Source of the DNA: Arenimonas sp.
GTDB taxonomy: Bacteria > Pseudomonadota > Alphaproteobacteria > Rhizobiales > Rhizobiaceae
NCBI GenBank assembly: GCA_019459145.1
Contig: JAIBEK010000028.1
Location: forward strand, 232,793 to 296,792
DNA length: 64,000 bases
Direction of reading: 5' to 3'
The translations under genes were made by a program, and so were the position numbers. The notes beneath the pieces were generated by a model. It searched no databases and was not told the origin of the DNA. It saw nothing but the letters and a program-made list of their open reading frames with translations. Below, piece by piece: positions 7,910 through 17,215 of the stretch (positions within the stretch are counted from its first letter, which is position 1; every line of letters begins with the position of its first letter).

Positions 7910-7937
7910 GGTCAGGCAAATTGCCTGGCCTTTTTTT
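7910..7937 (+). terminator. Intrinsic terminator after the cold-shock gene
   Basis: Stem GGTCAGGC (7910-7917) pairs with GCCTGGCC (7923-7930) with one G-T wobble and a five-base AT loop, followed by seven T residues (7931-7937). It is 65 bases after the stop codon. Confidence 0.88.
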
Positions 7938-8020
7938 ATGTCTTGCAGACCGTCTGACCGCTCTTTGGCCATCCTGATCGCCGACGGCATGGTCGCGTCG
8001 CAGAACAACCGGAGTGACCC

Positions 8021-8296
8021 ATGACGGCAGCGGAAAAGGAACTCCAGGCGACCACCACCGCCTGGCAGATCGCCATCCAGGAAATCCTGCGGATCGTCGT
8101 GCGCGACATTTATCGGACAGGCAGCGAGACCGAGTTCCAGGCGCATATCAAGCGCATCGAAGAGGCCGCCGTCGACAGCATCTATACCGGCCTGATGCTT
8201 CGCGGTACAAACGAGTGGACGGAGGTTCTGGTGAAGGAAAAAGCCAGCAACTTCGTGACCAGTCTGTTGACCTCGTTTACCTTCGACCGTGCCTAG
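8021..8296 (+). CDS. Small protein of unknown function
   Basis: 91 residues, starting at the ATG at 8021 with GGAG at 8011-8014. The composition is that of a soluble helical protein (ETEFQAHIKRIEEAA, then EVLVKEKASNFVTSLLTSF) with no membrane segment or signal. I do not recognise a family. It stands alone between the csp terminator and rsgA on the same strand. The balanced amino-acid composition and ribosome-binding site support a real gene. Confidence 0.6.
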   Translation: MTAAEKELQATTTAWQIAIQEILRIVVRDIYRTGSETEFQAHIKRIEEAAVDSIYTGLMLRGTNEWTEVLVKEKASNFVTSLLTSFTFDRA

Positions 8297-8458
8297 GGTC
8301 GGCGGGTATTGCCGGGCTTGACGGAGCATGAACGAACAGCGGCCTGCGTGGCGGTCGCGGCAAGACGGCCCTGCGAGACCGCATCGTCTCCACTCGACGG
8401 AAAGCTGACCGATGACCCATCTTTTCAGTCCGCGGATCAAGCCTTGAGCGGGTCCGAC

Positions 8459-9466
8459 ATGTCTTCATCGCTGCAACGGCTCGGCTGGTCCGATTTCTTT
8501 GCCGATCAGGTGGACCCAAGCGAGGCCCATCTTGCCCCGCGGCGCGTCGCCTCGGTTCACCGGGACCGCCTCGAGGCGATCGACGCACGCGGTCCGGTCG
8601 GGCTGGAGCTTGCCGGCAATGCCAATACCGCCGACTACGCGGTGGGCGACTGGGTCCTGGCCGATCCGCTGACCGACATGGTCGTGCGCCGGCTCGAACG
8701 CAAGACCCTGCTGCAACGGCACAGCGAGATGAAAAACGGCCTGCAGCTGGCCGCCGCCAATGTCGATACGCTGTTCATCGCCACGTCCTGCAATACCGAC
8801 TTCAACCCGGCGCGGCTGGAACGCTACCTGATCATGGCCCACCAGGCGGGGACGCGGCCGGTGATCGTGCTGACCAAGGCGGACACCGCCGTCGACGCCG
8901 GCGACTATCATCGCCAAGCCACCGCCCTGCAGCGCGACTTGCCGGTAGTCGTCCTCAACGCCCGCTCCGCTGATGCGATCGGTTCGCTCAGGCCATGGAT
9001 AGGTGCCGGGCAGACGGTGGCGCTGGTCGGCTCTTCCGGGGTGGGAAAATCAACCCTGGTCAACACCCTGGCAGGGTCCGCGAGCGAGACGGCGCAGAAG
9101 ACCGGCACGATCCGCGAGCACGACGCGCAGGGTCGCCATACGACCACGGCCCGCTCGCTGCATGCGATTGCCGGCGGCGGCTGGGTGATCGATACGCCGG
9201 GCATCAGGACGCTCTATGTAAGCGACGTGACCGACGGCATCGACACGCTGTTCGGGGACATTGCCGATCTGGCGGAGCAATGCCGGTTCCGCGATTGCAC
9301 CCATGTCCATGAACCGGGCTGCGCCGTGCAGGCGGCGGTCAAATCGGGAAATCTTGACGCCGACCGGCTGGGCCGGTGGCGCGTCCTGATCGAGGAAAGC
9401 CGCAGCCGGACCCCGGTCAAGACCGGACCACGCGGCAACAAGGTGGTCCGCCGGAACAAATACTGA
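8459..9466 (+). CDS. rsgA: Ribosome biogenesis GTPase RsgA
   Basis: 335 residues. The order of GTPase motifs is permuted, as in RsgA/YjeQ: TKAD (G4) near residue 143 comes before the P-loop GSSGVGKST near 194 and DTPGIR (G3) near 244. The C-terminus has the zinc-binding CRFRDC-x-H-x5-C cluster. An OB-fold domain is at the N-terminus. RsgA acts late in 30S ribosome assembly. The start is set at MSSSLQRLGW; the 50 residues read upstream look like non-coding sequence. The basic C-terminal tail (PRGNKVVRRNKY) probably contacts rRNA. Confidence 0.93.
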   Translation: MSSSLQRLGWSDFFADQVDPSEAHLAPRRVASVHRDRLEAIDARGPVGLELAGNANTADYAVGDWVLADPLTDMVVRRLERKTLLQRHSEMKNGLQLAAANVDTLFIATSCNTDFNPARLERYLIMAHQAGTRPVIVLTKADTAVDAGDYHRQATALQRDLPVVVLNARSADAIGSLRPWIGAGQTVALVGSSGVGKSTLVNTLAGSASETAQKTGTIREHDAQGRHTTTARSLHAIAGGGWVIDTPGIRTLYVSDVTDGIDTLFGDIADLAEQCRFRDCTHVHEPGCAVQAAVKSGNLDADRLGRWRVLIEESRSRTPVKTGPRGNKVVRRNKY

Positions 9467-9601
9467 GCGGCCATCACCACAGGGACGCCGGAACATCACG
9501 CGGGCGCATTCCGCACACGGCCCGGCGCCTTGTCCCTCTCACCCTTCCATCCGAACCCAGGGGCTCGGCATCTCGCCGAGCCCCCACAACAGGAGACAAT
9601 C

Positions 9602-9766
9602 ATGTCCGACAACACGACCAACACTTCGACAAAGAACCTGCCCTACGAGCCCGTTCAGTTCGCCAAGAAGCACCGAATCTCCGTCGAGGATGCAAAGGTC
9701 ATCGTCGAAAGGCACGGCGCCGACCGCAAGTCGGCCGACAAGGAAGGCCGCCGCATCAGCCTCTGA
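9602..9766 (+). CDS. Small charged protein, possibly DUF3606-like
   Basis: 54 residues with AGGAGA at 9590-9595 before the ATG. After a Ser/Thr/Asn-rich start comes FAKKHRISVEDAKVIVERHG and a charged C-terminus. The pattern resembles small rhizobial proteins of the DUF3606 type, in which a short helix-turn-helix-like motif follows a disordered start. That link is a guess. The gene lies between rsgA and the convergent thioesterase. Confidence 0.55.
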   Translation: MSDNTTNTSTKNLPYEPVQFAKKHRISVEDAKVIVERHGADRKSADKEGRRISL

Positions 9767-9830
9767 TCGAAATCGCGCAGCCGCGGCAGCCTCGCTGTCC
9801 GCGGCCGCGGCCTTGAATGAATGTCGGCCG

Positions 9831-10232
9831 TTACTTCAAATAGCCGTACAGCCAGTCGCGGATGTCCTCCGGCAATCGCACCGGGTCGCCCGTTTCCGGA
9901 TCGCAGGCTGCCCAGATCACCTCGATTTCGGCGCAAGGCGCCTTGTCCTTCTCGATCAGCACGTTGAAGCCGATCGACTTGCCGCCGATCTTGTCGATGC
10001 GCACGGTGAGCCGCGCCTCGTCGTCGAGCCTTAGCGCCTCATGCAGGCGCAGTTCGATCTTGGTGGCATGGAAATACGGTTCGTCTTCCAGCGGTGGACG
10101 GTAGCGCCAGAAATGGGAGAGCGCGGTTTCGGCATAGGCGAGATAGGCGGCATTGTGCAGCCGGCCGGTCATGTCGATGTCGCGATAGGGCACACGGATG
10201 TCCGTCACCTCGACGCGTTCTGTGTCGTCCAT
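9831..10232 (-). CDS. Hotdog-fold acyl-CoA thioesterase (4HBT family)
   Basis: 133 residues, one hotdog domain. The catalytic-helix region YRDIDMTGRLHNAAYLAYAE contains the Asp typical of 4-hydroxybenzoyl-CoA thioesterase-like enzymes. It should hydrolyse acyl-CoA thioesters; the acyl group cannot be told. The ATG at 10232 has GGGGAG eight bases before it. It is divergent from the deacetylase gene with about 210 bases between them. Confidence 0.85.
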   Translation of the reverse strand: MDDTERVEVTDIRVPYRDIDMTGRLHNAAYLAYAETALSHFWRYRPPLEDEPYFHATKIELRLHEALRLDDEARLTVRIDKIGGKSIGFNVLIEKDKAPCAEIEVIWAACDPETGDPVRLPEDIRDWLYGYLK

Positions 10233-10446
10233 GAAACCTCTCCCCTTCTGCGATCGCCCTGACATTCAAGGGCATTTTCCCGGCGACCACAAGGCGCGAT
10301 CAAAAATGACCGTGCCGACCGGCACCGCCCGGCGCGGGCCATCCGTCCGCTCTGTCCACAGGACGCGGACCAGAGTCTTGGCCGCGCCGGTGGAACATGA
10401 CGGCCGGGCGCACTATGTTGGCCTCGACCTTCGAGGAGAATGAGCG

Positions 10447-11382
10447 ATGACCACACGCCTCTACGAGAACGCCGTCTTTCTCGAGCACGAGACCCCTGCC
10501 GGCCATCCGGAACGGGCCGACCGGCTGCGCTCGCTCAACATTGCGCTGGAACACCCCAATTTCGCTCCCCTCCAGCGCGTCGAGGCGAAGATCGCCAATG
10601 AGGACGCCGTCCTGCTCGCCCATCCGGAAGAGCATCTCTTCGCCGTCATGCGGCAGATCCCCGAGGAAGAGGGCGAGATCAACCAGATCGAGGCCGACAC
10701 CTATGTATCGCCCAAGAGCCTGCAGGCGGCGCTCACCGCAATCGGCGGAGCGATGGCAGCCGTCGATGCGGTGATGAGCGGCGAGATTTCCAATGCCTTC
10801 GTCGCCGGGCGCCCGCCGGGACACCATGCAGAAAAATCCAAGGCCATGGGTTTCTGCCTGTTCAACACGGTGGCGATCGCGGCACGCCATGCGCAGAGGA
10901 AGCACGGCGCCGAGCGGGTGGCGATCGTCGACTGGGACGTGCACCACGGCAACGGCACGCAGGACATCTTCTGGGACGATCCGTCCGTGCTGTTCTGTTC
11001 GACCCACCAGATGCCGCTCTATCCCGGCACCGGCGCGAGGGACGAGACGGGCACGAAGAACAACGTGGTCAATGCGCCGCTTTCCCCCAATGTCGGCTCG
11101 GATCATTTCCGCGAGGCGCTCAAGAGCCGCGTCCTGCCGGCGCTCCAGGATTTTGCCCCCGACATCATCCTGATCTCGGCGGGCTTCGACGCGCACCACC
11201 GCGATCCGCTGGCACAGATCAATCTGGTCGGCGAGGATTTCGACTGGGCGACGGGGCGGCTGATGGAAGTGGCCGACCGTTTTGCTCATAACCGGGTCGT
11301 CAGCATTCTCGAAGGCGGCTATGATCTGGAAGGTCTGGCCGAATCGGCCGGCCTGCACATCCTGCGACTGATGAAGGGTTGA
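10447..11382 (+). CDS. Histone deacetylase-family (AcuC-like) amidohydrolase
   Basis: 311 residues with the zinc amidohydrolase motifs of the class II deacetylase/acetoin-utilisation family: RPPGHHAE near residue 121, [12 protein letters not shown] near 159, SAGFDAH near 248 and LEGGYDL near 284. The metal ligands Asp, His and Asp are in these motifs. Such bacterial enzymes remove acetyl groups from polyamines or proteins; the substrate here is unknown. It is followed after two bases by xseB, an arrangement typical of Rhizobiaceae upstream of dxs. Confidence 0.9.
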   Translation: MTTRLYENAVFLEHETPAGHPERADRLRSLNIALEHPNFAPLQRVEAKIANEDAVLLAHPEEHLFAVMRQIPEEEGEINQIEADTYVSPKSLQAALTAIGGAMAAVDAVMSGEISNAFVAGRPPGHHAEKSKAMGFCLFNTVAIAARHAQRKHGAERVAIVDWDVHHGNGTQDIFWDDPSVLFCSTHQMPLYPGTGARDETGTKNNVVNAPLSPNVGSDHFREALKSRVLPALQDFAPDIILISAGFDAHHRDPLAQINLVGEDFDWATGRLMEVADRFAHNRVVSILEGGYDLEGLAESAGLHILRLMKG

Positions 11383-11384
11383 GT

Positions 11385-11639
11385 ATGACCGAGAACGCCG
11401 TTTCCGCCGAGATTTCCAGCTATTCCTTCGAGAAGGCCGTGGCCGAACTCGAAAGCATCGTGGCGCGGCTGGAGCGCGGCGACGTGGCGCTCGACGAGTC
11501 GATTTCCATCTACGAGCGCGGCGAACTGCTGAAGAAGCATTGCGAAACGCTGCTCAACGCCGCCGAAAGCCGGATCGAGAAGATCCGCCTCGACCGCGCC
11601 GGAAAGCCCGCTGGCACCGAGCCGCTCGACCCGCAATAG
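11385..11639 (+). CDS. xseB: Exodeoxyribonuclease VII small subunit
   Basis: 84 residues: [20 protein letters not shown] followed by [20 protein letters not shown] is the XseB signature. It forms helical assemblies that bind the large catalytic subunit XseA (not in this window) for single-strand DNA degradation. The start is the ATG two bases after the deacetylase stop, so the pair is translationally coupled. In many rhizobia dxs follows directly; here 5.6 kb of other genes intervene. Confidence 0.95.
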   Translation: MTENAVSAEISSYSFEKAVAELESIVARLERGDVALDESISIYERGELLKKHCETLLNAAESRIEKIRLDRAGKPAGTEPLDPQ

Positions 11640-11793
11640 GCGAATTGCGTCACAAGCCAAAGGCTTGAAACCGGCAGACGATCGAAAAGCATACTTATCG
11701 TTATCCCGGCAAAAAAGCCTGCTCGCGATTGACGCGCGGGCATCGCCTCCCCCATGATGCCCCCCATCAACAGACTGGTTTGGGAGGACCTTC

Positions 11794-12750
11794 ATGAAGA
11801 CCACGACATTCGCAACCGTTCTTGCCGGCGCTCTGGCGCTGTCGACCGCGTTTGGCGCCATGCCCGTCAGGGCAGCCGAATTCATCAACGTGCTGACCGG
11901 CGGGACCTCGGGCGTCTATTATCCGCTCGGCGCGGCGCTGTCGAAGATCTACGGCGAAAAGATCGAGGGTGCCCGCACCCAGGTCCAGGCCACCAAGGCC
12001 TCGGTCGAGAACCTCAACCTTTTGCAGCAGGGCAAGGGCGAGATCGGCTTTGCCCTCGGCGACAGCGTCAAGCTCGCCTGGGACGGCGACGCCGATGCCG
12101 GCTTCAAGGCGCCGCTCGACAAGCTGCGCGGCATTGCCGCCATCTATCCCAACTACATCCAGATCGTCGCCGCCAAGGAGTCCGGCATTGCCAGCCTCGC
12201 CGACATGAAAGGCAAGAGCCTCTCGGTCGGCGCCGCCAAGTCCGGCACCGAACTCAACGCCCGGGCGATCTTCGGTGCTGCCGGCATGAGCTATGAGGAT
12301 CTCGTCAAGACCGAATACCTGCCGTTCGCCGAATCCGTCGAACTGATGAAGAACCGCCAGCTCGACGCGACGCTGCAATCGGCCGGCCTCGGCGTGTCGG
12401 CGATCAAGGACCTCGCCACTTCGGTCGAGATCCAGATGGTGGCCGTGCCGGCGGATGTGGTGACCAAGCTCGGCGCGCCCTACGTCGCGGCGACCATCCC
12501 GGCCGGAACCTATCAGGGCCAGGACGCCGACGTGCCGACGGTCGCCGTGGTCAACTTCCTGATCACCCATTCGGAGGTTTCCGACGAAACCGCCTATCAG
12601 ATGACCAAGCAGTTGTTCGAGAACCTGCCGGACATGGAAGCCGCCCACAAGGCCGCAGCCCAGATCAAGCTCGAGAACGCTCTGACCGGCATGCCGGTGC
12701 CGCTACATCCCGGCGCCGAGCGCTACTACAAGGAAAAGGGCATGCTTTGA
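11794..12750 (+). CDS. TAXI-family TRAP transporter solute-binding protein
   Basis: 318 residues with a cleavable signal peptide (to about VRA at residue 27). The mature start FINVLTGGTSGVYYPLGAAL is the hallmark of TAXI receptors. It binds a solute in the periplasm and passes it to the fused TRAP permease encoded next. The ligand cannot be told; known TAXI systems handle dicarboxylates, glutamate-like compounds and others. GGGAGG lies 9 bases before the ATG. A 98-base gap to the permease suggests one operon with uneven expression. Confidence 0.92.
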   Translation: MKTTTFATVLAGALALSTAFGAMPVRAAEFINVLTGGTSGVYYPLGAALSKIYGEKIEGARTQVQATKASVENLNLLQQGKGEIGFALGDSVKLAWDGDADAGFKAPLDKLRGIAAIYPNYIQIVAAKESGIASLADMKGKSLSVGAAKSGTELNARAIFGAAGMSYEDLVKTEYLPFAESVELMKNRQLDATLQSAGLGVSAIKDLATSVEIQMVAVPADVVTKLGAPYVAATIPAGTYQGQDADVPTVAVVNFLITHSEVSDETAYQMTKQLFENLPDMEAAHKAAAQIKLENALTGMPVPLHPGAERYYKEKGML

Positions 12751-12848
12751 TGCCCGCTGCGGCTCGGCCTCGTCCGGGCCGCATCTTTTTCTGAGCCTTC
12801 TTTCCTAACGACATGCCCGGTGCAAGGCGCCGGTATCAGGAGCGTTTC

Positions 12849-14975
12849 ATGCTGCATGACACGGTCAAGCACGACATGCCGGCCGACAGCCGCGAACTCG
12901 GTCTGCACGATCCCCTCGCCGAGAGTTTCCCGCCCGGACGCGAGGGGCGTTTCCTGTTCTATCTGGCGATCGCCTTTTCGCTGTTCCAGGTGGCCACCGC
13001 AGCGCATGTGGTCGACTTTCCGAGCCAGGTCGTGCGCGCCATCCATGTCGGTTTCGTTACCGCGCTGATCTTCCCGCTTCTCGCATTGGCGCGTGGCTAC
13101 GGCCCGCTCGCCAAGGCCGTCACCTGGGGGCTCGCGCTGCTCGGCGTCGTGGTCGCCGGTTATCAATGGGTCGAATACGAGGCGCTTCTGGTGCGCGCCG
13201 GCGATCCGCTGCCGCTGGACCTGGTGATGGGCGTGATCGCGCTGTTCACCGTCTTTGCCGCGGCGTGGTTCGCCATGGGACCGACGCTGCCGGTGATTTC
13301 CGGCCTGTTTCTCGCCTATTGCCTGTTCGGCGAATACCTGCCCGCGCCCTTCGACCATCGCGGCTATGACTTCGGCCAGGTGATCGAGCACATGGCCTAT
13401 GGCACGGAAGGGATCTATGGCATCCCGATCTATGTCTCCTCGACCTACATCTTCCTCTTCATCCTGTTCGGCGCCTTCCTCGAAAAGGCCGGCATGATCC
13501 GGCTGTTCACCGACATCTCGCTTGGCCTGGTCGGCCACAAGCAGGGCGGCGCGGCCAAGGTGGCGATCATCTCCTCGGCGCTGATGGGAACGATCTCCGG
13601 CTCCGGGGTCGCCAATGTCGTGACGACCGGGCAGTTCACCATTCCCCTGATGAAGCGCTTCGGCTATCGCGCCGCCTTTGCCGGCGGCGTAGAGGCGACC
13701 GCCTCGATGGGCGGGCAGATCATGCCGCCGGTCATGGGCGCCGTCGCCTTCATCATGGCAGAAACGCTCGGCGTGGAATATCACGAGATCGTCAAGGCGG
13801 CGATCATCCCGGCGCTCCTCTATTTCGGTTCGGCCTTCTGGATGGTTCACCTTGAAGCCGGCAAGCATTCACTGCACGGCCTGCCGAAAAACGAACTGCC
13901 CTCGGCGATGAAGGCACTGACCACGCAGTGGTACCTGATCCTGCCCCTTGCCGCGCTGGTCTGGTTGCTGTTCTCGGGCTACACGCCGCTGTTTGCCGGC
14001 ACGGTCGGCCTTGCCTTCACCCTCCTCCTCATCCTCGGCAGCTCGATCGCACTTGGCCTGCCGTCCATGGTGGTGCGGGTCCTGTTCTGGATCGGCCTTG
14101 GGCTGCTCGCCGCCTCCTTCTTCAAGTTCGGCATGGGCGTTGTGCTTGTCGGCGTCGCCGTGCTGATCGCCTGGAACGCGTTTTCCAAGGGCGGGCGCGA
14201 GACGCTGCTGATCTGCCGCGATTCGCTCGCCGACGGCGCCAAGACGGCGCTTCCCGTCGCCATCGCCTGCGCGGTGGTCGGCGTGATCGTCGGCACCATG
14301 ACGCTGACCGGGGCCGCCAACACCTTTGGCCAGTTCATCGTTTCGGTCGGCGGCACGAGCCTGTTCCTGTCGCTGGTGCTGACCATGATCACCTGCATCG
14401 TGCTCGGCATGGGCATTCCAACCATCCCGAACTACATCATCACTTCGTCGATCGCCGGGCCGGCCCTGCTCGAACTCGGCGTGCCGCTGATCGTCAGCCA
14501 TATGTTCGTCTTCTACTTCGGCATTCTCGCCGACCTCACGCCGCCCGTGGCACTCGCCTGCTTCGCCGCAGCCCCGATCGCCAAGGAGAGCGGGCTGAAG
14601 ATCTCGATCGAGGCGATCAAGGTGGCGGCGGCCGGCTTCGTCATTCCATTCATGGCGGTCTACACGCCGGCTCTGATGCTGCAGGACGGGGGGGCGCTCG
14701 CGCAATCGGTCGGATTTCCGGCAGCGGTCGCCTATATCGTCTTCAAGACGACCGTCTCGATCGGGCTGTGGGGCGCGGCGGTCATCGGGTTCCTCGGCGT
14801 GAGGCTCGGCGTCCTCGAGCGGGCGCTGGCGGTGATCGCCGCCTTCACCCTGATTGCCGCCGTACCGATGACCGACGAGATCGGCTTCGGCCTCGCCCTG
14901 CTGTTTGCCGTCGTCATCTGGCGCAAGACGGCCGCGGCAAAGCGGGCCGCACCGGTCGCCGAAAAGGCGTCATGA
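12849..14975 (+). CDS. TRAP transporter fused permease (DctQ-DctM type)
   Basis: 708 residues, almost entirely membrane segments. The N-terminal part (about residues 40-170) corresponds to the small 4-TM subunit, the rest to the large 12-TM subunit, with signatures such as GTISGSGVANVVTTGQFTIP and ATASMGGQIMPPVMGAVAF. It uses an ion gradient to import the solute delivered by the TAXI protein. The ATG at 12849 follows AGGAG at 12838-12842; an upstream ATG at 12813 adds twelve basic residues and is less likely. It overlaps the DUF1850 gene by ATGA. Confidence 0.93.
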   Translation: MLHDTVKHDMPADSRELGLHDPLAESFPPGREGRFLFYLAIAFSLFQVATAAHVVDFPSQVVRAIHVGFVTALIFPLLALARGYGPLAKAVTWGLALLGVVVAGYQWVEYEALLVRAGDPLPLDLVMGVIALFTVFAAAWFAMGPTLPVISGLFLAYCLFGEYLPAPFDHRGYDFGQVIEHMAYGTEGIYGIPIYVSSTYIFLFILFGAFLEKAGMIRLFTDISLGLVGHKQGGAAKVAIISSALMGTISGSGVANVVTTGQFTIPLMKRFGYRAAFAGGVEATASMGGQIMPPVMGAVAFIMAETLGVEYHEIVKAAIIPALLYFGSAFWMVHLEAGKHSLHGLPKNELPSAMKALTTQWYLILPLAALVWLLFSGYTPLFAGTVGLAFTLLLILGSSIALGLPSMVVRVLFWIGLGLLAASFFKFGMGVVLVGVAVLIAWNAFSKGGRETLLICRDSLADGAKTALPVAIACAVVGVIVGTMTLTGAANTFGQFIVSVGGTSLFLSLVLTMITCIVLGMGIPTIPNYIITSSIAGPALLELGVPLIVSHMFVFYFGILADLTPPVALACFAAAPIAKESGLKISIEAIKVAAAGFVIPFMAVYTPALMLQDGGALAQSVGFPAAVAYIVFKTTVSIGLWGAAVIGFLGVRLGVLERALAVIAAFTLIAAVPMTDEIGFGLALLFAVVIWRKTAAAKRAAPVAEKAS

Positions 14976-15340
14976 GCGTGGGCGTCTGCATCCTGGCAGG
15001 CGCCAAGGCGATGAGCTTCGCCGTCTCGCTGTTCTCGCTTTCCTGGACCCATTCGGTGGAGAAGACCGAATGGCGGGAGGACTGGGCCGTGACGCCGGCG
15101 GGCCTGCAGTTAACGATGGCGCGCGTCAAGGGGTCAGGCGCCGGCATGGAACCGGGCGACGGCGCGGTGCTGAAGGACGGCTGGTGGGAATGGCAGCCGA
15201 CCAACCCGCCGATCGCGGAACTGCGGCTGGCCGCCTCGGGCGCAACCGGCGGCGGCTGGAGGTTCTGCCATGCGGGAGGATGCGTGGAGTTGGGCGCTAA
15301 GGCCGGCGAAGAGGTGGTGCTGAGCACCTGCGCTCCCTGA
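14972..15340 (+). CDS. DUF1850 protein linked to TAXI-TRAP transporter
   Basis: 122 residues. SLFSLSWTHSVEKTEWREDW near residues 20-39 is the DUF1850 signature. The N-terminal VGVCILAGAKAMSFAV stretch may serve as a signal or anchor. DUF1850 genes are regularly found beside TAXI TRAP transporters, and here the start overlaps the permease stop, so it should belong to the same transport system. Its biochemical role is not known. Confidence 0.85.
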   Translation: MSVGVCILAGAKAMSFAVSLFSLSWTHSVEKTEWREDWAVTPAGLQLTMARVKGSGAGMEPGDGAVLKDGWWEWQPTNPPIAELRLAASGATGGGWRFCHAGGCVELGAKAGEEVVLSTCAP

Positions 15341-15404
15341 ACCGGCCCTTGCCAAGGACCGGCGCCTCTCGACCAAAGAGCCGAAAGCGCCTATCTTGTC
15401 GGTC

Positions 15405-15716
15405 ATGGACAAGGACGCCGTCATCGCCAAGCTGAGGGAACACCGCGAGGAGCTCGCGGCATTGGGGTTGGAGCATATCGCCTTGTTCGGTTCGGTCGCT
15501 CGGGGAGACCAAACTGCTGAATCAGATTTGGACCTTCTGGTCCGTTTTTCCGAGCCTACGCTAAAGAGCGGGTTCAGTTTCTTCAGCTTGCTCGAGGATT
15601 TGACGATCCGCCTGAAGGAACTGACCGGCGCCCCCGACGTGGATGTCGTGATAGACCCCATCCAAAAGGAACGTGTGCGAAGATCCGTCGAAAAGGATCT
15701 CGTCAGTGCCTTCTAA
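15405..15716 (+). CDS. mntA: MntA-like minimal nucleotidyltransferase antitoxin
   Basis: 103 residues. The nucleotidyltransferase motif GSX10DXD is intact: GSVARGDQTAESDLDLLV, with a further Asp in DVDVVID. MntA proteins neutralise the HEPN toxin HepT by adding AMP to it. The ATG at 15405 starts MDKDAVIAKLREHREEL. The gene overlaps the hepT start (GTG 15706) by 11 bases, the usual order for the module, but the partner is broken. By eye the base composition is less GC-rich than the neighbours, which suggests acquisition by transfer. Confidence 0.88.
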   Translation: MDKDAVIAKLREHREELAALGLEHIALFGSVARGDQTAESDLDLLVRFSEPTLKSGFSFFSLLEDLTIRLKELTGAPDVDVVIDPIQKERVRRSVEKDLVSAF

Positions 15717-16076
15717 ACGTCCGCTGTCCCGTCTACGTGACATACGAGACAATGCTCTCAGCATTCGCGAATATGTCGGAGCAATGGATGAATCGGCATT
15801 TCTCTCAAATAAGTTGATACGCGACGCCAGCGAACGATGCCTTTCGAGGATCTCCGAAGCAGCGGTGAAACTCGGGCCAGTCGCAGAGGAACTGCTTCCC
15901 GGCGAGGATTGCGCGCCCTACGGAATCTCGGCAATGTTCTTAGGCACGATTAGAGCAACATCTCGTTGGTCACCATTTGGGAGCTGATCTCGAACCGGCT
16001 TGAGCCGCTTCTTGACCAGGTGGATCAGATCCTCTCCCGATACCCGGAAGACCAGGACGATCTCTCTGAGGGCTGA
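15706..16076 (+). pseudogene. hepT: Broken HepT (HEPN, DUF86) toxin
   Basis: Starts GTG at 15706 and reads SRLRDIRDNALSIREYV, then ASERCLSRISEAAVKLG, the N-terminal half of HepT. After LLPGED (about 15909) the family pattern continues only if one base is added (GATTG-CGCGCC, probably once GATTGGCGCGCC). The restored frame reads RALRNLGNVLRHD, then TAG at 15951-15953 where the HxY tyrosine of the catalytic motif belongs. It goes on with ISLVTIWELISNRLEPLLDQ to the TGA at 16074. Two independent lesions, one at the catalytic motif, mean the toxin is dead. The unrepaired frame ends at 15987. Confidence 0.85.
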
Positions 16077-16176
16077 CTTCGCGCGTTCAGCGACACAGCG
16101 TTCTTCTTTCGCCACTATCGCTGAAACAAGGGCGTCGGTAACCTTCCGCAACATTTTAACGTCAACGGAGGCACCC

Positions 16177-17099
16177 ATGTCCTTCTTTCCTGGCAAAGAC
16201 CCCCTGCCCGTGCTTTTGCCAGCGATGCGATCGAACAGCTGATCATCCCGCGTTCCAGCGATATCGGCGGCTTCGCGGTCCGGCGGGCCCTGCCGACGGT
16301 GCGTCGGCGGCTGGTCGGGCCGTTCATCTTCTTCGACCGGATGGGTCCTGCACTGCTTCGGGCCGGCGAGGCGCTGGACGTCAAGCCGCATCCGCATATC
16401 GGCCTGTCCACCGTCACCTACCTGTTCGACGGCGAGATCAAGCATCGCGACAGCCTGGGCACGGAACTGGTGATCGAGCCCGGCGACATCAACCTGATGA
16501 CGGCGGGACGCGGCATCGTGCATTCCGAGCGCACGCCGGAGAAGCTGCGTGGGCAACCGCTGTCGATCTCCGGGCTGCAGACCTGGCTGGCGCTGCCGGA
16601 CCAGATGGAGGAGATCGACCCGGCCTTTGCCCATACCTCGAAGAGTGCCATGCCGACATTCGAGGCGGATGGTGCTTCGGGCCGCGTGGTGATCGGGTCG
16701 ACTGCCGGGCTTAGCTCCCCGGTCAAGGTCTTCTCCGACACACTCTATGTGGACCTCACGCTCCAGCCGGGCGGCCGGTTCCACTTCGAGGCCGACCACG
16801 AGGAGCGCGCGGCCTATCTGCTGTCCGGAGAACTGGAGATCGCCGGCGACCGCTTTGCCCCCGACCAGTTGCTGGTCTTTCGCCCCGGCGATGCGCTGAC
16901 GCTTGTCGGTGGCCCACAAGGCGGGCATGTCATGCTGTTCGGAGGCGCGGCCCTCGGCACCAAGCGCCACATCTGGTGGAACTTCGTCTCCTCGTCCAAG
17001 GAGCGGATCGAACAGGCCAAGGAAGAGTGGAGAACCGGCCGCTTCGACATCGTTCCCGGCGACGAGGAGGAGTTTGTCCCTTTGCCGCAGGGCAGTTGA
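16177..17099 (+). pseudogene. Pirin-family protein with N-terminal frameshift
   Basis: The natural start is the ATG at 16177 after GGAGG (MSFFPGKDPLP). That frame stops at 16240. The expected continuation FASDAIEQLIIP, then DIGGFAVRRALPTVRRRLVG, lies in the next frame and runs to 17099, so one base is missing near 16209. Restoring it gives 307 residues, a normal pirin length. The cupin metal-site region PHPHIGLSTVTYLFDGEI and the second cupin are intact. Translation could restart at GTG 16299 but would lose about 40 residues. It may be real decay or a sequencing error. Confidence 0.8.
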
Positions 17100-17215
17100 A
17101 CTCTATATAGGAAGCCGGCCTTCTGTCCTTGACGCGAGCTTTTGCCTGAGCGGTAAATCCTCTATAAGGCGAGCGACACGCCGAAAAGACGACAACGACA
17201 AGAGGCACGAGCCCC

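Noticed and set aside
7685..8440. A 251-codon minus-strand frame between csp and rsgA
   Set aside because: It overlaps the csp gene, its terminator and the 91-residue gene that has a ribosome-binding site; no family features.
10447..11639. Deacetylase plus xseB as a defence module
   Set aside because: The pair is a common housekeeping arrangement in Rhizobiaceae and carries no other defence-type domain.
12726..13868. A 380-codon minus-strand frame opposite the TRAP permease
   Set aside because: It is antisense to a conserved membrane protein; the amino-acid content (HDR-rich) is typical of reverse reading of hydrophobic codons.
17129..17168. TTGACG and TATAAG before dxs as a promoter
   Set aside because: The spacing between the two is 28 bases, too long for sigma-70.
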